Below the pieces are notes generated by a model. The model saw only the letters and a list, made by a program, of their open reading frames with translations. It did not search any database and was not told where the DNA came from. A DNA stretch of 64,000 nt from Streptomyces natalensis ATCC 27448 (GTDB taxonomy: Bacteria > Actinomycetota > Actinomycetes > Streptomycetales > Streptomycetaceae), in contig NZ_JRKI01000061.1 of NCBI RefSeq assembly GCF_000935125.1, positions 496,001-560,000 of the forward strand, written 5' to 3'. The position numbers and the translations under genes were made by a program. Below are positions 46,564-54,618 of the stretch, piece by piece; the stretch's first letter is position 1, and every line of letters starts with the position of its first letter.

Positions 46564-47211
46564 GTGAGCGCCATCGAGCAGACCGAGGCGGCGCGACCGC
46601 GGGGCACACGCCTGCCACGCCGTGCCCGGCGCAATCAGCTTCTGGGCGCCGCCCAGGAGGTGTTCGTCGCGCAGGGCTACCACGCGGCCGCCATGGACGA
46701 CATCGCCGAGCGGGCGGGCGTCAGCAAGCCGGTGCTCTACCAGCACTTCCCGGGCAAGCTGGACCTGTACCTCGCCCTGCTGGACCAGCACTGCGAGGCG
46801 CTGCTCCACGGGGTGCGCACCGCGCTGGCGTCGACGACCGACAACAAGCAGCGGGTCGCGGCCACGATGGACGCGTACTTCGCCTACGTCGAGGACCCGG
46901 GCGGCGCCTTCCGGCTGGTCTTCGAGTCGGACCTGACCAATGAGCCGGCCGTGCGCGAGCGGGTGGACAAGGTCTCGCTGGAGTGCGCCGAGGCGATAAG
47001 CGCGGTGATCGCGGAGGACACGGGTCTGGCGCGCAACGAGGCGATGCTGCTGGCGGTGGGCCTGGGCGGGGTCTCCCAGGTGGTGGCGCGCTACTGGCTG
47101 TCATCGGCGAGCACGGTGCCGCGCGAGACCGCGGTGCAGCTGCTGACCTCGCTCGCCTGGAAGGGCATCGCCGGTTTCCCGCTGCACGGCATGGAGGCGC
47201 CGTCGCACTGA
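46564..47211 (+). CDS. TetR-family transcriptional regulator
   Basis: A 215-aa regulator with the N-terminal TetR helix-turn-helix: NQLLGAAQEVFVAQGYHAAA, MDDIAERAGVSKPVLYQHFP and KLDLYLALLDQH. The C-terminal ligand domain is all-helical. GTG 46564 has GGGAGG (46554-46559) 4 nt upstream. Ligand and regulon are unknown. A TetR gene (Rv3208, from memory) precedes the DUF3107 gene in mycobacteria too. Confidence 0.93.
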   Translation: MSAIEQTEAARPRGTRLPRRARRNQLLGAAQEVFVAQGYHAAAMDDIAERAGVSKPVLYQHFPGKLDLYLALLDQHCEALLHGVRTALASTTDNKQRVAATMDAYFAYVEDPGGAFRLVFESDLTNEPAVRERVDKVSLECAEAISAVIAEDTGLARNEAMLLAVGLGGVSQVVARYWLSSASTVPRETAVQLLTSLAWKGIAGFPLHGMEAPSH

Positions 47212-47322
47212 CCGGCGGGCGCCACGCGGCGATGATGTTCGCTGCGGGCGTGTTCCACGGCGTCCTGAACGTCCCCGGACCGGGCTAATGTGTGCTGCGT
47301 ACCGCGCGGACGGCCGCGCACC

Positions 47323-47368
47323 ATGTCCCTCCGAGGCCGGGGGGACCCCCAGACCGTCGGAGGGACAT
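47323..47368 (+). promoter_or_regulatory. Leader hairpin that pairs with the DUF3107 ribosome-binding site
   Basis: A perfect 12-bp inverted repeat, ATGTCCCTCCGA (47323-47334) with TCGGAGGGACAT (47357-47368). The right arm contains the GGAGGG Shine-Dalgarno of the next gene, so the stem would block translation when folded. TAATGT at 47286-47291 is a possible -10 box for this transcript. Confidence 0.7.
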
Positions 47369-47373
47369 AAGCC

Positions 47374-47601
47374 GTGGAGGTCAAGATCGGCGTGCAGCAC
47401 GCACCCCGCGAGATCGTTCTGGAGAGCGGGCAGTCCGCCGAAGAGGTCGAGAACGCGGTGGCCGATGCGCTCAGCGGCAAGGCGACGCTGCTGAGCCTGG
47501 TGGACGACCACGGCCGCAAGGTTCTGGTCCCGTCGGAGCGGCTGGCATACGTGGAGATCGGCGAGCCGACCGCCCGTAAGGTCGGTTTCGGCCAGCTCTG
47601 A
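47374..47601 (+). CDS. DUF3107 family protein, 75 aa
   Basis: A short conserved actinobacterial protein: VEVKIGVQHAPREIVLES, then a helix with ADALSGKATLLSLVDDHGRK and a final VPSERLAYVEIGEPTARKVG. It has no known function and no membrane segment. GTG 47374 is preceded by GGAGGG (47359-47364), which is buried in a leader hairpin. A strong terminator follows, so it forms its own transcript. The same family lies beside TetR in mycobacteria (Rv3208A, from memory). Confidence 0.88.
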   Translation: MEVKIGVQHAPREIVLESGQSAEEVENAVADALSGKATLLSLVDDHGRKVLVPSERLAYVEIGEPTARKVGFGQL

Positions 47602-47640
47602 GCCTGCGGGCGCCGCGCTGCGGCGCCGACGGACGCACGA

Positions 47641-47678
47641 GGGCGGCGCCCGGAGATCTTTCTCTCCGGGCGCCGCCC
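47641..47678 (+). terminator. Terminator after the DUF3107 gene
   Basis: A 16-bp perfect stem (47641-47656 with 47663-47678) with a TCTTTC loop, followed by TTCGCCGTTCTT. Confidence 0.88.
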
Positions 47679-47746
47679 TTCGCCGTTCTTCCGGCCCGCG
47701 CGCATGGCCGCGCGGGAGGGTTGCCGGTTCCGCCCGATGGGTACGA

Positions 47747-47778
47747 CGGTTGACAACCGACGTGTTCGTCCGGATTGT
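47747..47778 (+). promoter_or_regulatory. Promoter of the small membrane protein with palindrome over the -35
   Basis: TTGACA (47750-47755), 17 bp, GATTGT (47773-47778). The -35 lies inside the perfect palindrome CGGTTG-A-CAACCG (47747-47759), a likely operator. Confidence 0.5.
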
Positions 47779-47832
47779 TCGTCCGGTCGGCGACATCACG
47801 CTTGTCGGGCTTGTCACGCGGGAGGGGACTCC

Positions 47833-48129
47833 ATGATCTGGGAAGCGCTCGGCGCCGTCCTCATCGGACTCGTCATCGCTCTGGCCGCCACACACTGGCT
47901 CGCCGACCGGTTCCCCTCACGCACCCTGACGCTGGCCACGGGCCCGGTCGCCGCGCTGCTCGGCGCGCTGCTGACCCGCGCCATCCTGGGCCCGGGGTAT
48001 CCCGTCCTGGTGTTTCTCGCCGCGCTGGCCATGGGCGCGGCGCTGCTCTCGCTGCTGCTGCGCCCGCGCCCGCCGCGCCGCCGGGTGAGCCGGCCGGCCG
48101 CGCCCCTCAAGGGGCACCGGACGGCCTGA
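47833..48129 (+). CDS. Small polytopic membrane protein, 98 aa
   Basis: Three hydrophobic helices: IWEALGAVLIGLVIALAATH, TGPVAALLGALLTRAILG and LVFLAALAMGAALLSLLL, followed by a basic tail PRPPRRRVSRP. GGAGGGG 5 nt before the ATG sets the start. No family recognised. It converges on the ferritin-like gene. Confidence 0.8.
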   Translation: MIWEALGAVLIGLVIALAATHWLADRFPSRTLTLATGPVAALLGALLTRAILGPGYPVLVFLAALAMGAALLSLLLRPRPPRRRVSRPAAPLKGHRTA

Positions 48130-48221
48130 CGCGGCCCCGGAGGCCGGTGGTGACCGGATCCCGCGGGCCGGCGGTGACCGGATGGCACGTACCCGCGGGG
48201 CGCATTCCCCAGGGCCGTTCG

Positions 48222-48953
48222 CTACGCCGCGAGGCCCAGTGCCGACATCCGCTTGGTGTGCGCCTCGGTGATCCGGGAGAACATCCGGCCCACCTCGGCC
48301 AGGTCGAATCCGTCGGCCACGCCCCCGACCAGCATCGTCGAGAGCGCATCGCGGTCCGCGACGACCCGCTGCGCCTGCGAGAGGGCCTCGCCCATCAGCC
48401 GCCGCGCCCACAGCGCCAGCCGCCCGCCGACCCGCGGATCGGCCTCGATCGCCGCGCGCACCTTCTCCACGGCGAAGGTGGCGTGCCCGGTGTCGTCGAG
48501 CACGGCCAGCACCAGATCGCGGGTGTCGGTGTCCAGGCGGGCGGCGACCTCGCGGTAGAAGTCACTGGCGATCGAATCGCCGACGTACGCCTTGACCAGG
48601 CCCTCCAGCCAGTCCGACGGCGCGGTCTGGCGGTGGAACTCGTCCAGCGCCGCGGCGAACGGCTCCATGGCTTCGTTCGGCTCCGCCTCGATCTGCGCGA
48701 GGCGGTCCCGCAACCGCTCGAAATGGTGGAATTCGGCCGAGGCCATCTTGGCCAGTTCGGCCTTGTCGTCCATCGTCGGGGCGAGCTTGGCGTCCTCGGC
48801 CAGGCGCTCGAAGGCGGACAGCTCGCCGTAAGCGAGCGCGCCGAGCAGATCGATCACGGCGGCCCGGTACTGCGGGTCGGCGGATGCCTGCTCCCAGTCC
48901 TGGGCGGCGATCCCGGTGAGTGCGTGCGCGTCGGCGGTGTCAGGCGTCTCCAT
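48222..48953 (-). CDS. Ferritin-like fold protein, possible di-iron enzyme
   Basis: A 243-aa four-helix-bundle protein. Candidate metal ligands are Glu in LAYGELSAFERL, the ExxH in ASAEFHHFERL, acidic residues in VGDSIASDFYREV and His in DDTGHATF, which resembles a di-iron carboxylate set. The C-terminal helices are more variable. TATTGT lies 7 nt before the ATG, so the transcript is probably leaderless. Rv3210c, from memory, is the mycobacterial counterpart next to the DEAD-box gene. Reaction unknown. Confidence 0.83.
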   Translation of the reverse strand: METPDTADAHALTGIAAQDWEQASADPQYRAAVIDLLGALAYGELSAFERLAEDAKLAPTMDDKAELAKMASAEFHHFERLRDRLAQIEAEPNEAMEPFAAALDEFHRQTAPSDWLEGLVKAYVGDSIASDFYREVAARLDTDTRDLVLAVLDDTGHATFAVEKVRAAIEADPRVGGRLALWARRLMGEALSQAQRVVADRDALSTMLVGGVADGFDLAEVGRMFSRITEAHTKRMSALGLAA

Positions 48954-48960
48954 GACCGGC

Positions 48961-48966
48961 ACAATA
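48961..48966 (-). promoter_or_regulatory. -10 box, leaderless promoter of the ferritin-like gene
   Basis: TATTGT, 7 nt from the ATG; no Shine-Dalgarno sequence. Confidence 0.5.
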
Positions 48967-49113
48967 GCCCGCCCGGCGGCTCCGGTAAGGCCCTGGTCAG
49001 CCACCGAGTGCAGGCGCGTACGAGCGGGCCGCACGGCCCGCGCGCCGGGGTGCGCCGGCGGGTGACCTATTTCTCACTCATACAAGCCTTCGGATCCGGA
49101 GCGATATCCGGGG

Positions 49114-49393
49114 TAGAGTGATAAAGGACCTGCCGAGGAGTCGGTGGGTCTCTCCACGAAAGCGGATGCCCGGTCGGTGGCCCGATCGGCTCCAACCGAC
49201 CGCCCTCCCCCGCGGCGCGTACGAGAGGTACGCACAGCAGGAGGCACACCCGCTCGCGGCACGAATGCCTGAGCGTTGGCAGTGGTCCCGCGCCATCCGG
49301 CTCTCTCAGGTCGGCCCCCGTACGAACAGGTACGACGGCACGGTACGACCCCCTTCGCCGCCTCATGCCGCGTCTCACAGAAGAGGCAAGATT
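49114..49393 (+). promoter_or_regulatory. Promoter and long 5' leader of the DEAD-box helicase gene
   Basis: TAGAGT (49114-49119) is a good -10 box. The following roughly 270 nt are open in the helicase frame but use rare codons (ATA, AGA AGA, CAA, AGG) unlike real genes here, so they are read as leader. It contains CGTAC-N6-GTACG (49319-49334). Long leaders are common on cold- or stress-regulated DEAD-box genes. Confidence 0.55.
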
Positions 49394-51916
49394 CTGTCTA
49401 CGTTCCGAGAGCTCGGGATTTTCCCCGAGACCGCTGAGGCCCTTGAAGCCGTCGGCATCGTTTCCCCCTTTCCCATCCAGGAGCTCACCCTCCCCGTCGC
49501 CCTCTCCGGCAGCGACGTCATCGGCCAGGCCAAGACCGGCACCGGCAAGACGCTCGGCTTCGGTCTGCCGCTCCTGGAGCGCGTGACCGTCCCCGCCGAC
49601 GTCGAGGCCGGACGCTCCCGGCCGGAGCAGCTGACCGAGGCCCCGCAGGCCCTGGTCGTGGTCCCCACCCGCGAGCTGTGCACCCAGGTCACCAACGACC
49701 TGCTCACCGCGGGCAAGGTCCGTAACGTACGGGTCCTGGCGATCTACGGCGGCCGGGCCTACGAGCCGCAGGTCGAGGCGCTGAAGAAGGGCGTCGACGT
49801 CGTCGTCGGCACCCCCGGGCGTCTGCTGGACCTCGCCGGCCAGAAGAAGCTCGACCTCTCGCGGGTCAAGAGCCTGGTGCTGGACGAGGCCGACGAGATG
49901 CTCGACCTGGGCTTCCTGCCCGACGTCGAGAAGATCATCCAGCTGCTGCCGGCCAAGCGGCAGACGATGCTGTTCTCCGCGACCATGCCCGGCCAGGTCA
50001 TCTCCCTGGCCCGCCGCTACATGTCGCAGCCCACGCACATCCGCGCCACCGCGCCGGACGACGAGGGCCAGACCGTCGCCAACACCACCCAGCACGTCTT
50101 CCGCGCGCACTCCATGGACAAGCCGGAGATGGTCGCGCGCATCCTCCAGGCCGAGGGCCGGGGCCTGGCGATGGTGTTCTGCCGTACGAAGCGGACCGCC
50201 GCCGACATCGCCGACCAGCTCGCCCGGCGCGGCTTCGCGTCCGGCGCGGTGCACGGCGACCTCGGCCAGGGCGCCCGCGAGCAGGCGCTGCGCGCCTTCC
50301 GCAACGGCAAGGTCGACGTCCTGGTCTGCACCGACGTCGCCGCCCGCGGCATCGACGTCGAGGGTGTGACGCATGTCATCAACTACCAGTCCCCCGAGGA
50401 CGAGAAGACCTATCTGCACCGCATCGGCCGCACCGGCCGCGCGGGCAACAAGGGCACCGCGGTCACCCTCGTCGACTGGGACGACATCCCGCGCTGGAAG
50501 CTGATCAACAAGGCGCTGGACCTGGCGTTCGACGAGCCGGAGGAGACCTACTCCACCTCGCCGCACCTCTACGAGCAGCTGAACATCCCCGCGGGCACCA
50601 AGGGCATCCTCCCGCGCGCCGAGCGCACCCGCGCCGGGCTCGCCGCCGAAGAGGTCGAGGACCTCGGCGAGACCGGCGGCCGGGGCCGGGGCGGCCGCCG
50701 CCCCGCCGTGGAAGAGGAGCAGCCGCAGCGCACGCGGACGCCGAGGCAGCGCCGCCGCACTCGTGGCGGGGCCACGCTGGACCCCTCCGGCGCGCCGACG
50801 TCCGCCGGTGAGCCCACCGACGGCGAGCAGGCGGCCGAGGGCGGCGAGCGGCGGCAGCCGCGGCGCCGCCGCCGGACCCGCGTCGGCGCCGCGCAGCCCG
50901 CGGCCGTGACGGCCCCCGAGGCCGCCGAGGCCGTCGCCGAGGCCGCGGTGGCCACCTCGGTCGCCGAGGCTCCGGCCGAGGCCCCCGCCAAGCCGCGCCG
51001 CCGCCGCACCCGGGCCGCCCGCCCGGCGGCACAGGCGGCCGCCGAAGCCGTGGAGACGGCCGAGGGGACCGCCGCGGCCGAGGCCGTCGCACCGGCCGCG
51101 CCGCGCAGGCGCACCCGTGGCGCGGCGAAGGCCGCCGCGGAGGCGCCCGCCGAGGTTGCCGCGGACGTCGTCGCCGACACCTCCGAAGGCGCGGAGGCCG
51201 CCCCGGCCACGCCGCGCCGCCGCACCCGCAGCGCCGCCAAGGCCGCCACGGACGCAGCCGCCGAGGCCGCCGTCGACACCGCCGAAGGCACCGACGCCGC
51301 ACCGGCCAAGCCCAAGCGGACCCGCAAGACCGCCGCCACCAAGGCCGTGGACGCGGCCGAGGGCGCGGCCGCCGCGGAGGCGCCCGCCGAGGCCACGCCG
51401 CGCCGCCGCACCCGCAGCGCCGCCAAGGCCGCCACGGACGCAGCCGCCGAGGCCGCCGTCGACACCGCCGAAGGCACCGACGCCGCACCGGCCAAGCCCA
51501 AGCGGACCCGCAAGACCGCCGCCACCAAGGCCGTGGACGCGGCCGAGGGCGCGGCCGCCGCGGAGGCGCCCGCCGAGGCCACGCCGCGCCGCCGCACCCG
51601 CAGCGCCACCAAGGCCGCCACGGACGCAGCCGCCGAGGCCGCCGTCGACACCGCCGAAGGCACCGACGCCGCACCGGCCAAGCCCAAGCGGACCCGCAAG
51701 ACCGCCGCCGCCAAGACGGCCGAATCCGAGGCGGAGGCGAAGCCGAAGCGGACCCGCAAGGCCGCCGCGGCGAAGCCGGCCGCGGACGCCGCCGACGGCG
51801 CGGAGGCCAAGCCGAAGCGGACCCGGAAGACCGCCGCCGCCAAGACGGCCGACGCCGGGGCCGAGGCGAAGCCGAAGCGGACCCGCAAGGCCGCCGCGGC
51901 CACCCCGGAGAGCTGA
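49394..51916 (+). CDS. DEAD-box RNA helicase (RhlE-like) with repetitive basic tail
   Basis: ATP-dependent RNA helicase acting in RNA turnover or ribosome biogenesis. Motifs: the Q-motif SPFPIQELTLP, AKTGTGKT (residues 46-53), PTRELC, GGRAYEP, TPGRLLDL, LDEADEMLDLGF, FSATMP, VFCRTKRTA, DVAARGIDVEG and HRIGRTGRAG. After about residue 400 comes a long disordered Ala/Lys/Arg tail with repeated RRRTR and KPKRTRK blocks that should bind RNA. The start is probably CTG at 49394 (AGAGG 7 nt upstream, product begins MSTFRELGIF); ATG 49264 or GTG 49118 are alternatives. 840 aa with this start. Confidence 0.88.
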   Translation: MSTFRELGIFPETAEALEAVGIVSPFPIQELTLPVALSGSDVIGQAKTGTGKTLGFGLPLLERVTVPADVEAGRSRPEQLTEAPQALVVVPTRELCTQVTNDLLTAGKVRNVRVLAIYGGRAYEPQVEALKKGVDVVVGTPGRLLDLAGQKKLDLSRVKSLVLDEADEMLDLGFLPDVEKIIQLLPAKRQTMLFSATMPGQVISLARRYMSQPTHIRATAPDDEGQTVANTTQHVFRAHSMDKPEMVARILQAEGRGLAMVFCRTKRTAADIADQLARRGFASGAVHGDLGQGAREQALRAFRNGKVDVLVCTDVAARGIDVEGVTHVINYQSPEDEKTYLHRIGRTGRAGNKGTAVTLVDWDDIPRWKLINKALDLAFDEPEETYSTSPHLYEQLNIPAGTKGILPRAERTRAGLAAEEVEDLGETGGRGRGGRRPAVEEEQPQRTRTPRQRRRTRGGATLDPSGAPTSAGEPTDGEQAAEGGERRQPRRRRRTRVGAAQPAAVTAPEAAEAVAEAAVATSVAEAPAEAPAKPRRRRTRAARPAAQAAAEAVETAEGTAAAEAVAPAAPRRRTRGAAKAAAEAPAEVAADVVADTSEGAEAAPATPRRRTRSAAKAATDAAAEAAVDTAEGTDAAPAKPKRTRKTAATKAVDAAEGAAAAEAPAEATPRRRTRSAAKAATDAAAEAAVDTAEGTDAAPAKPKRTRKTAATKAVDAAEGAAAAEAPAEATPRRRTRSATKAATDAAAEAAVDTAEGTDAAPAKPKRTRKTAAAKTAESEAEAKPKRTRKAAAAKPAADAADGAEAKPKRTRKTAAAKTADAGAEAKPKRTRKAAAATPES
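51211..51710 (+). repeat. 186-bp tandem repeat in the DEAD-box gene (2.7 copies)
   Basis: Units start at 51211, 51397 and 51583; each full unit is 186 bp (62 codons). Copies differ at very few bases even at third positions, which points to recent duplication. The encoded unit runs from PRRRTRSAAKAATD to AAEAPAEAT. Confidence 0.85.
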
Positions 51917-51925
51917 CGCATCCGC

Positions 51926-51969
51926 CACCACGGCCCGGCCCCGCACCCCGCGGGAGCCGGGCCGTGGTG
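51926..51969 (+). terminator. Terminator after the DEAD-box gene
   Basis: A 14-bp stem CACCACGGCCCGGC/GCCGGGCCGTGGTG with a 16-nt loop, 9 bp past the stop. Confidence 0.7.
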
Positions 51970-52008
51970 CGTCCCGGGCCGCCGTGTCGCCCGGACCGGC
52001 CCGTCCGT

Positions 52009-52014
52009 TAGCCT
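52009..52014 (+). promoter_or_regulatory. -10 box, leaderless promoter of the second alpha/beta hydrolase
   Basis: TAGCCT, 6 nt from the ATG at 52021; no Shine-Dalgarno sequence. Confidence 0.6.
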
Positions 52015-52020
52015 CGCGCC

Positions 52021-52863
52021 ATGAGCACGCCGCCCCTCCTGAAGCTCCCCCCGTGCGCCCGCGCACTCCGGCTCGACACCGAGCGCGGGGTCTTCGCCGT
52101 CCACGACGCCCGGCCCGAGGCCGCCCCGGCCGGGACCGCCCTGCTCGTGCCGGGGTTCACCGGGAGCAAAGAGGACTTCATCGCGCTGCTCGAACCGCTG
52201 GCGGCGGCCGGCTTCCGGGTGGTCGCGGTGGACGGCCGGGGGCAGCACGAGTCCCCCGGACCGCGCGAGGAATCCCCTTACGCCCAGCGCGAGTTGGCCC
52301 TCGACGTCCTCGCCCAGGCCCGGGCCCTCGGCGGCCCGGCCCATCTGCTGGGTCATTCCCTCGGCGGCCTGATCACCCGCGCGGCGATCCTCCTCGACCC
52401 GTCCCCGTTCCGCTCGTTCACCCTCCTCAGCTCGGGCCCGGCCGCCATCACCGAGGCCCAGCAGACGCGCGTACGGATGCTGATCGAGGCGCTCGGCACG
52501 ATGGAGATGGCGGACATCTGGGAGGCGATGCGCGCGGCGGATGCGCCGGAGGCGCCCAACCCCCCTGAGATCGACGCATTCCTGCGCCGTCGTTGGCTCA
52601 ATACCGTCCCCGAGCAGCTGATGGTGACGGGCCGTCAGATGCTGTCGGAACCCGACCGGGTGGCGGAACTGGCGGCGATACCGCTGCCCAAGCACGTGGT
52701 CTCGGGGACCACCGACGACGCCTGGCCGGTGCCGCTGATGGACGATATGGCCCGTCGCCTCTCCGCCCGTCGCACGGTCATCGAGGGCGCCGGCCACTCC
52801 CCCAATGCGGAACGCTCGGCTGCTACGGCAGCCGAGCTGACCCGTTTTTGGCTCCCCACGTAG
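52021..52863 (+). CDS. Alpha/beta hydrolase
   Basis: A 280-aa hydrolase: oxyanion loop LLVPGFTGSKEDF, DGRGQHESPGP, nucleophile Ser in LLGHSLGG, acid in VSGTTDDAWPVP and His in EGAGHSPNAE. A helical cap follows strand 6 (ALGTMEMADIWEAMRAADAP). No signal peptide. The last codons and stop (CCCACG TAG) fall inside the left border of the adjacent repeat element, so the present C-terminus LPT may be a product of that insertion. Substrate unknown. Confidence 0.9.
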   Translation: MSTPPLLKLPPCARALRLDTERGVFAVHDARPEAAPAGTALLVPGFTGSKEDFIALLEPLAAAGFRVVAVDGRGQHESPGPREESPYAQRELALDVLAQARALGGPAHLLGHSLGGLITRAAILLDPSPFRSFTLLSSGPAAITEAQQTRVRMLIEALGTMEMADIWEAMRAADAPEAPNPPEIDAFLRRRWLNTVPEQLMVTGRQMLSEPDRVAELAAIPLPKHVVSGTTDDAWPVPLMDDMARRLSARRTVIEGAGHSPNAERSAATAAELTRFWLPT

Positions 52864-53244
52864 TCGGGGTTTTCTCCCCACGTTGTCGGCCGTCCCGCCG
52901 TGGGGGTTTGTCGCCGTTGCGCCTGCGGCGGGCGTGGGTTGTACGGGTGCGGTGCCACGCCTCCGGACTTCGTCCTGCGGCGCGGCCCCTCCCGGGAGTG
53001 GGGGGGAAAGAGGCCGGGGGTCCACTCCCACCGTCTTTTTCCACCCCCAACGGGGAGGTGCCGGTCCGTAGCGGCGGAGCCGTGTAGGGCCGGTGCCGCT
53101 GCCGAACAGCCCCGCGCCAGCGGCACCGCCCGCCGCAGGCGAAACGGCGGGAAAGCCTAAACGTCGGCCCAGGCAAAACGCAGCGAACGGGCCTCAGGCG
53201 AAACGGCGGCGAACCCCTACGGCGGGAAAGCCGACAACGTGGGG
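52853..53244. mobile_element. MITE-like element with long imperfect terminal inverted repeats
   Basis: This gene-free stretch has inverted ends: CCCCACGTTGTCGGC at 52876-52890 and its exact complement at 53230-53244; the match continues inward for about 50 bp with few mismatches. The left end is partly duplicated (CCCCACGTAGTCGG at 52854-52867). Inside are several inverted and direct copies of a CGCCTGCGGCGG/GAAACGGCGG motif. There is no transposase. It looks like a non-autonomous repeat or a Streptomyces intergenic palindromic unit. Confidence 0.6.
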
Positions 53245-53263
53245 CCCAGCCAAAGCGCAGCGG

Positions 53264-54190
53264 CTAGTACTGCCCCTGCACGTGGTCCCAGAAGCCCTCC
53301 CGCAAGACCCGCCGCAGGTCGGCATGGCCGCGCAGCGAGTGCCGCAAGAGGGCCTCCGCGGTCGTCAGGAGTTCCTGGTCGACGGCGCCGGGCAGATACG
53401 GATGGCCGGGCAGCAGCGTCGCCACCCAGTCGCGGCCGCGCTCGGAGAGCCACTGGGCGGCCACCCGTGCCCCGACGAAGCGGACGTCCTCGCGGGCCGG
53501 CACCGGCGTCTCGCACAGTGCCGGGCCGTCGCCCTCCACCCCGGCCCGGCGGGTCACGTACGGCTTGCAGAAGTCCAGGTCGAAGGTGCGCTGGCTGTCG
53601 ACCTCCCACAGCAGCGGCTCGGCCTGGTTGCGGCCGCCCGCGGCCTCGATGCCCCACAGGTGCACCCGCGCGCCGTATCCCTGCGCCGCCTCCACCGCCG
53701 AGACCAGGTCCTCGTCGCCCCCTATGAGCACTGCATCGCTGATGGCGCGGTGCCGGGCCAGCGACTCCAGATCGGTGCGGATCAGGGAGTCGACGCCCTT
53801 TTGCTGGTTGTTGGCGTTGAGGTTGCCCAGCCGGACCTTGACGTCGGGCAGCTCGGCGATGTGCTGCTGCTCCTGGGTGTGTATCCGCCTACGGGCGCCG
53901 TCGTACCAGTAGACGCGCAGCAGCCGGCTGTCCGGGAAGATCGTCCGCGCCTTGTCGATGAAGGCTTCGATGATCCCTTCGGCGTCGAGTTCGATGGCCC
54001 GGCGATCCTCCGTTTGGGCGACCAGCCGCCCCGCGGCGGCGTAGACATAGCCCGCGTCCACGAAGACCCCATGGGTGGACGGGGTCGTGGAGACCTTGGC
54101 GAGCACCCGGGTGAGCAGCTCGTTGGTGCGCTCGATACCGGAGGCGAGCGCGGCGAGGTCGGCGGGGGCCGGGGGCCGTATGTCGTTCAT
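53264..54190 (-). CDS. NYN-domain (PIN-like) putative RNase
   Basis: A 308-aa protein with an NYN nuclease domain: the first acidic strand VFVDAGYVYAAAG, RLLRVYWYDGARRR, the KGVDSLIRTDLE motif and IGGDEDLVSAVEAAQ carry the acidic residues that bind metal in PIN/NYN folds. The C-terminal 90 residues form a separate helical region (FVGARVAAQWLSERGRDWVA onwards) that may be a winged-helix or LOTUS-like module. NYN proteins cut RNA. ATG 54190 begins MNDIRPP; GACAAT lies close upstream. Confidence 0.87.
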   Translation of the reverse strand: MNDIRPPAPADLAALASGIERTNELLTRVLAKVSTTPSTHGVFVDAGYVYAAAGRLVAQTEDRRAIELDAEGIIEAFIDKARTIFPDSRLLRVYWYDGARRRIHTQEQQHIAELPDVKVRLGNLNANNQQKGVDSLIRTDLESLARHRAISDAVLIGGDEDLVSAVEAAQGYGARVHLWGIEAAGGRNQAEPLLWEVDSQRTFDLDFCKPYVTRRAGVEGDGPALCETPVPAREDVRFVGARVAAQWLSERGRDWVATLLPGHPYLPGAVDQELLTTAEALLRHSLRGHADLRRVLREGFWDHVQGQY

Positions 54191-54394
54191 ACCGGACTCA
54201 TTGTCCGGGCCGTCACTCGATGGGCACAACCGCTCCCCCGAGCAGGTACTTAGTTCCTCGAAAATTTTCTTTAGCGTAGGGAATGATTGCAGGGTGCGGG
54301 TCGTTGTACCCGTACGGAGCGCCTGGCAACGAAGCCGCGCAATCCGCACCACTCACGTTCTCCGCAGGAGGATCAGACGAAGGGAGAAGCCTTG

Positions 54395-54547
54395 ATGCGC
54401 TTCGAGATCATGCGCCTGGACGATGCGGACGGCTCCGCCGTGGACAGCACCGTCGTGGACGCCGCCTCCGTCAACCGGATCGTGCAGCAGGCCGCCGCAA
54501 TCGGCCAGCGCATTTACATCCGCCCGGCCGACACCGCCGCCCGGTGA
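54395..54547 (+). CDS. Small conserved Streptomyces protein, 50 aa
   Basis: MRFEIMRLDDADGSAVDSTV, then a helix VNRIVQQAAAIGQRIYIRPA. The motif pattern is one I recall from many Streptomyces genomes without a function. AGGGAG 8 nt before the ATG and a strong terminator right after it support a real, separately transcribed gene. No Cys and no membrane segment. Confidence 0.78.
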   Translation: MRFEIMRLDDADGSAVDSTVVDAASVNRIVQQAAAIGQRIYIRPADTAAR

Positions 54548-54561
54548 CGCCGTAGCTGTTG

Positions 54562-54592
54562 CGCCCCCGTACGGACGGTCCGTACGGGGGCG
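54562..54592. terminator. Bidirectional terminator between the 50-aa gene and marC
   Basis: A 14-bp perfect stem CGCCCCCGTACGGA/TCCGTACGGGGGCG with a 3-nt loop. Confidence 0.85.
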
Positions 54593-54618
54593 TCGTGCGT
54601 CTGCGGTCCCTGCGGGGA

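Noticed and set aside
52876..53244. CRISPR array in the repeat-rich spacer
   Set aside because: The repeats are inverted and irregularly spaced, with no constant spacer length and no cas genes.
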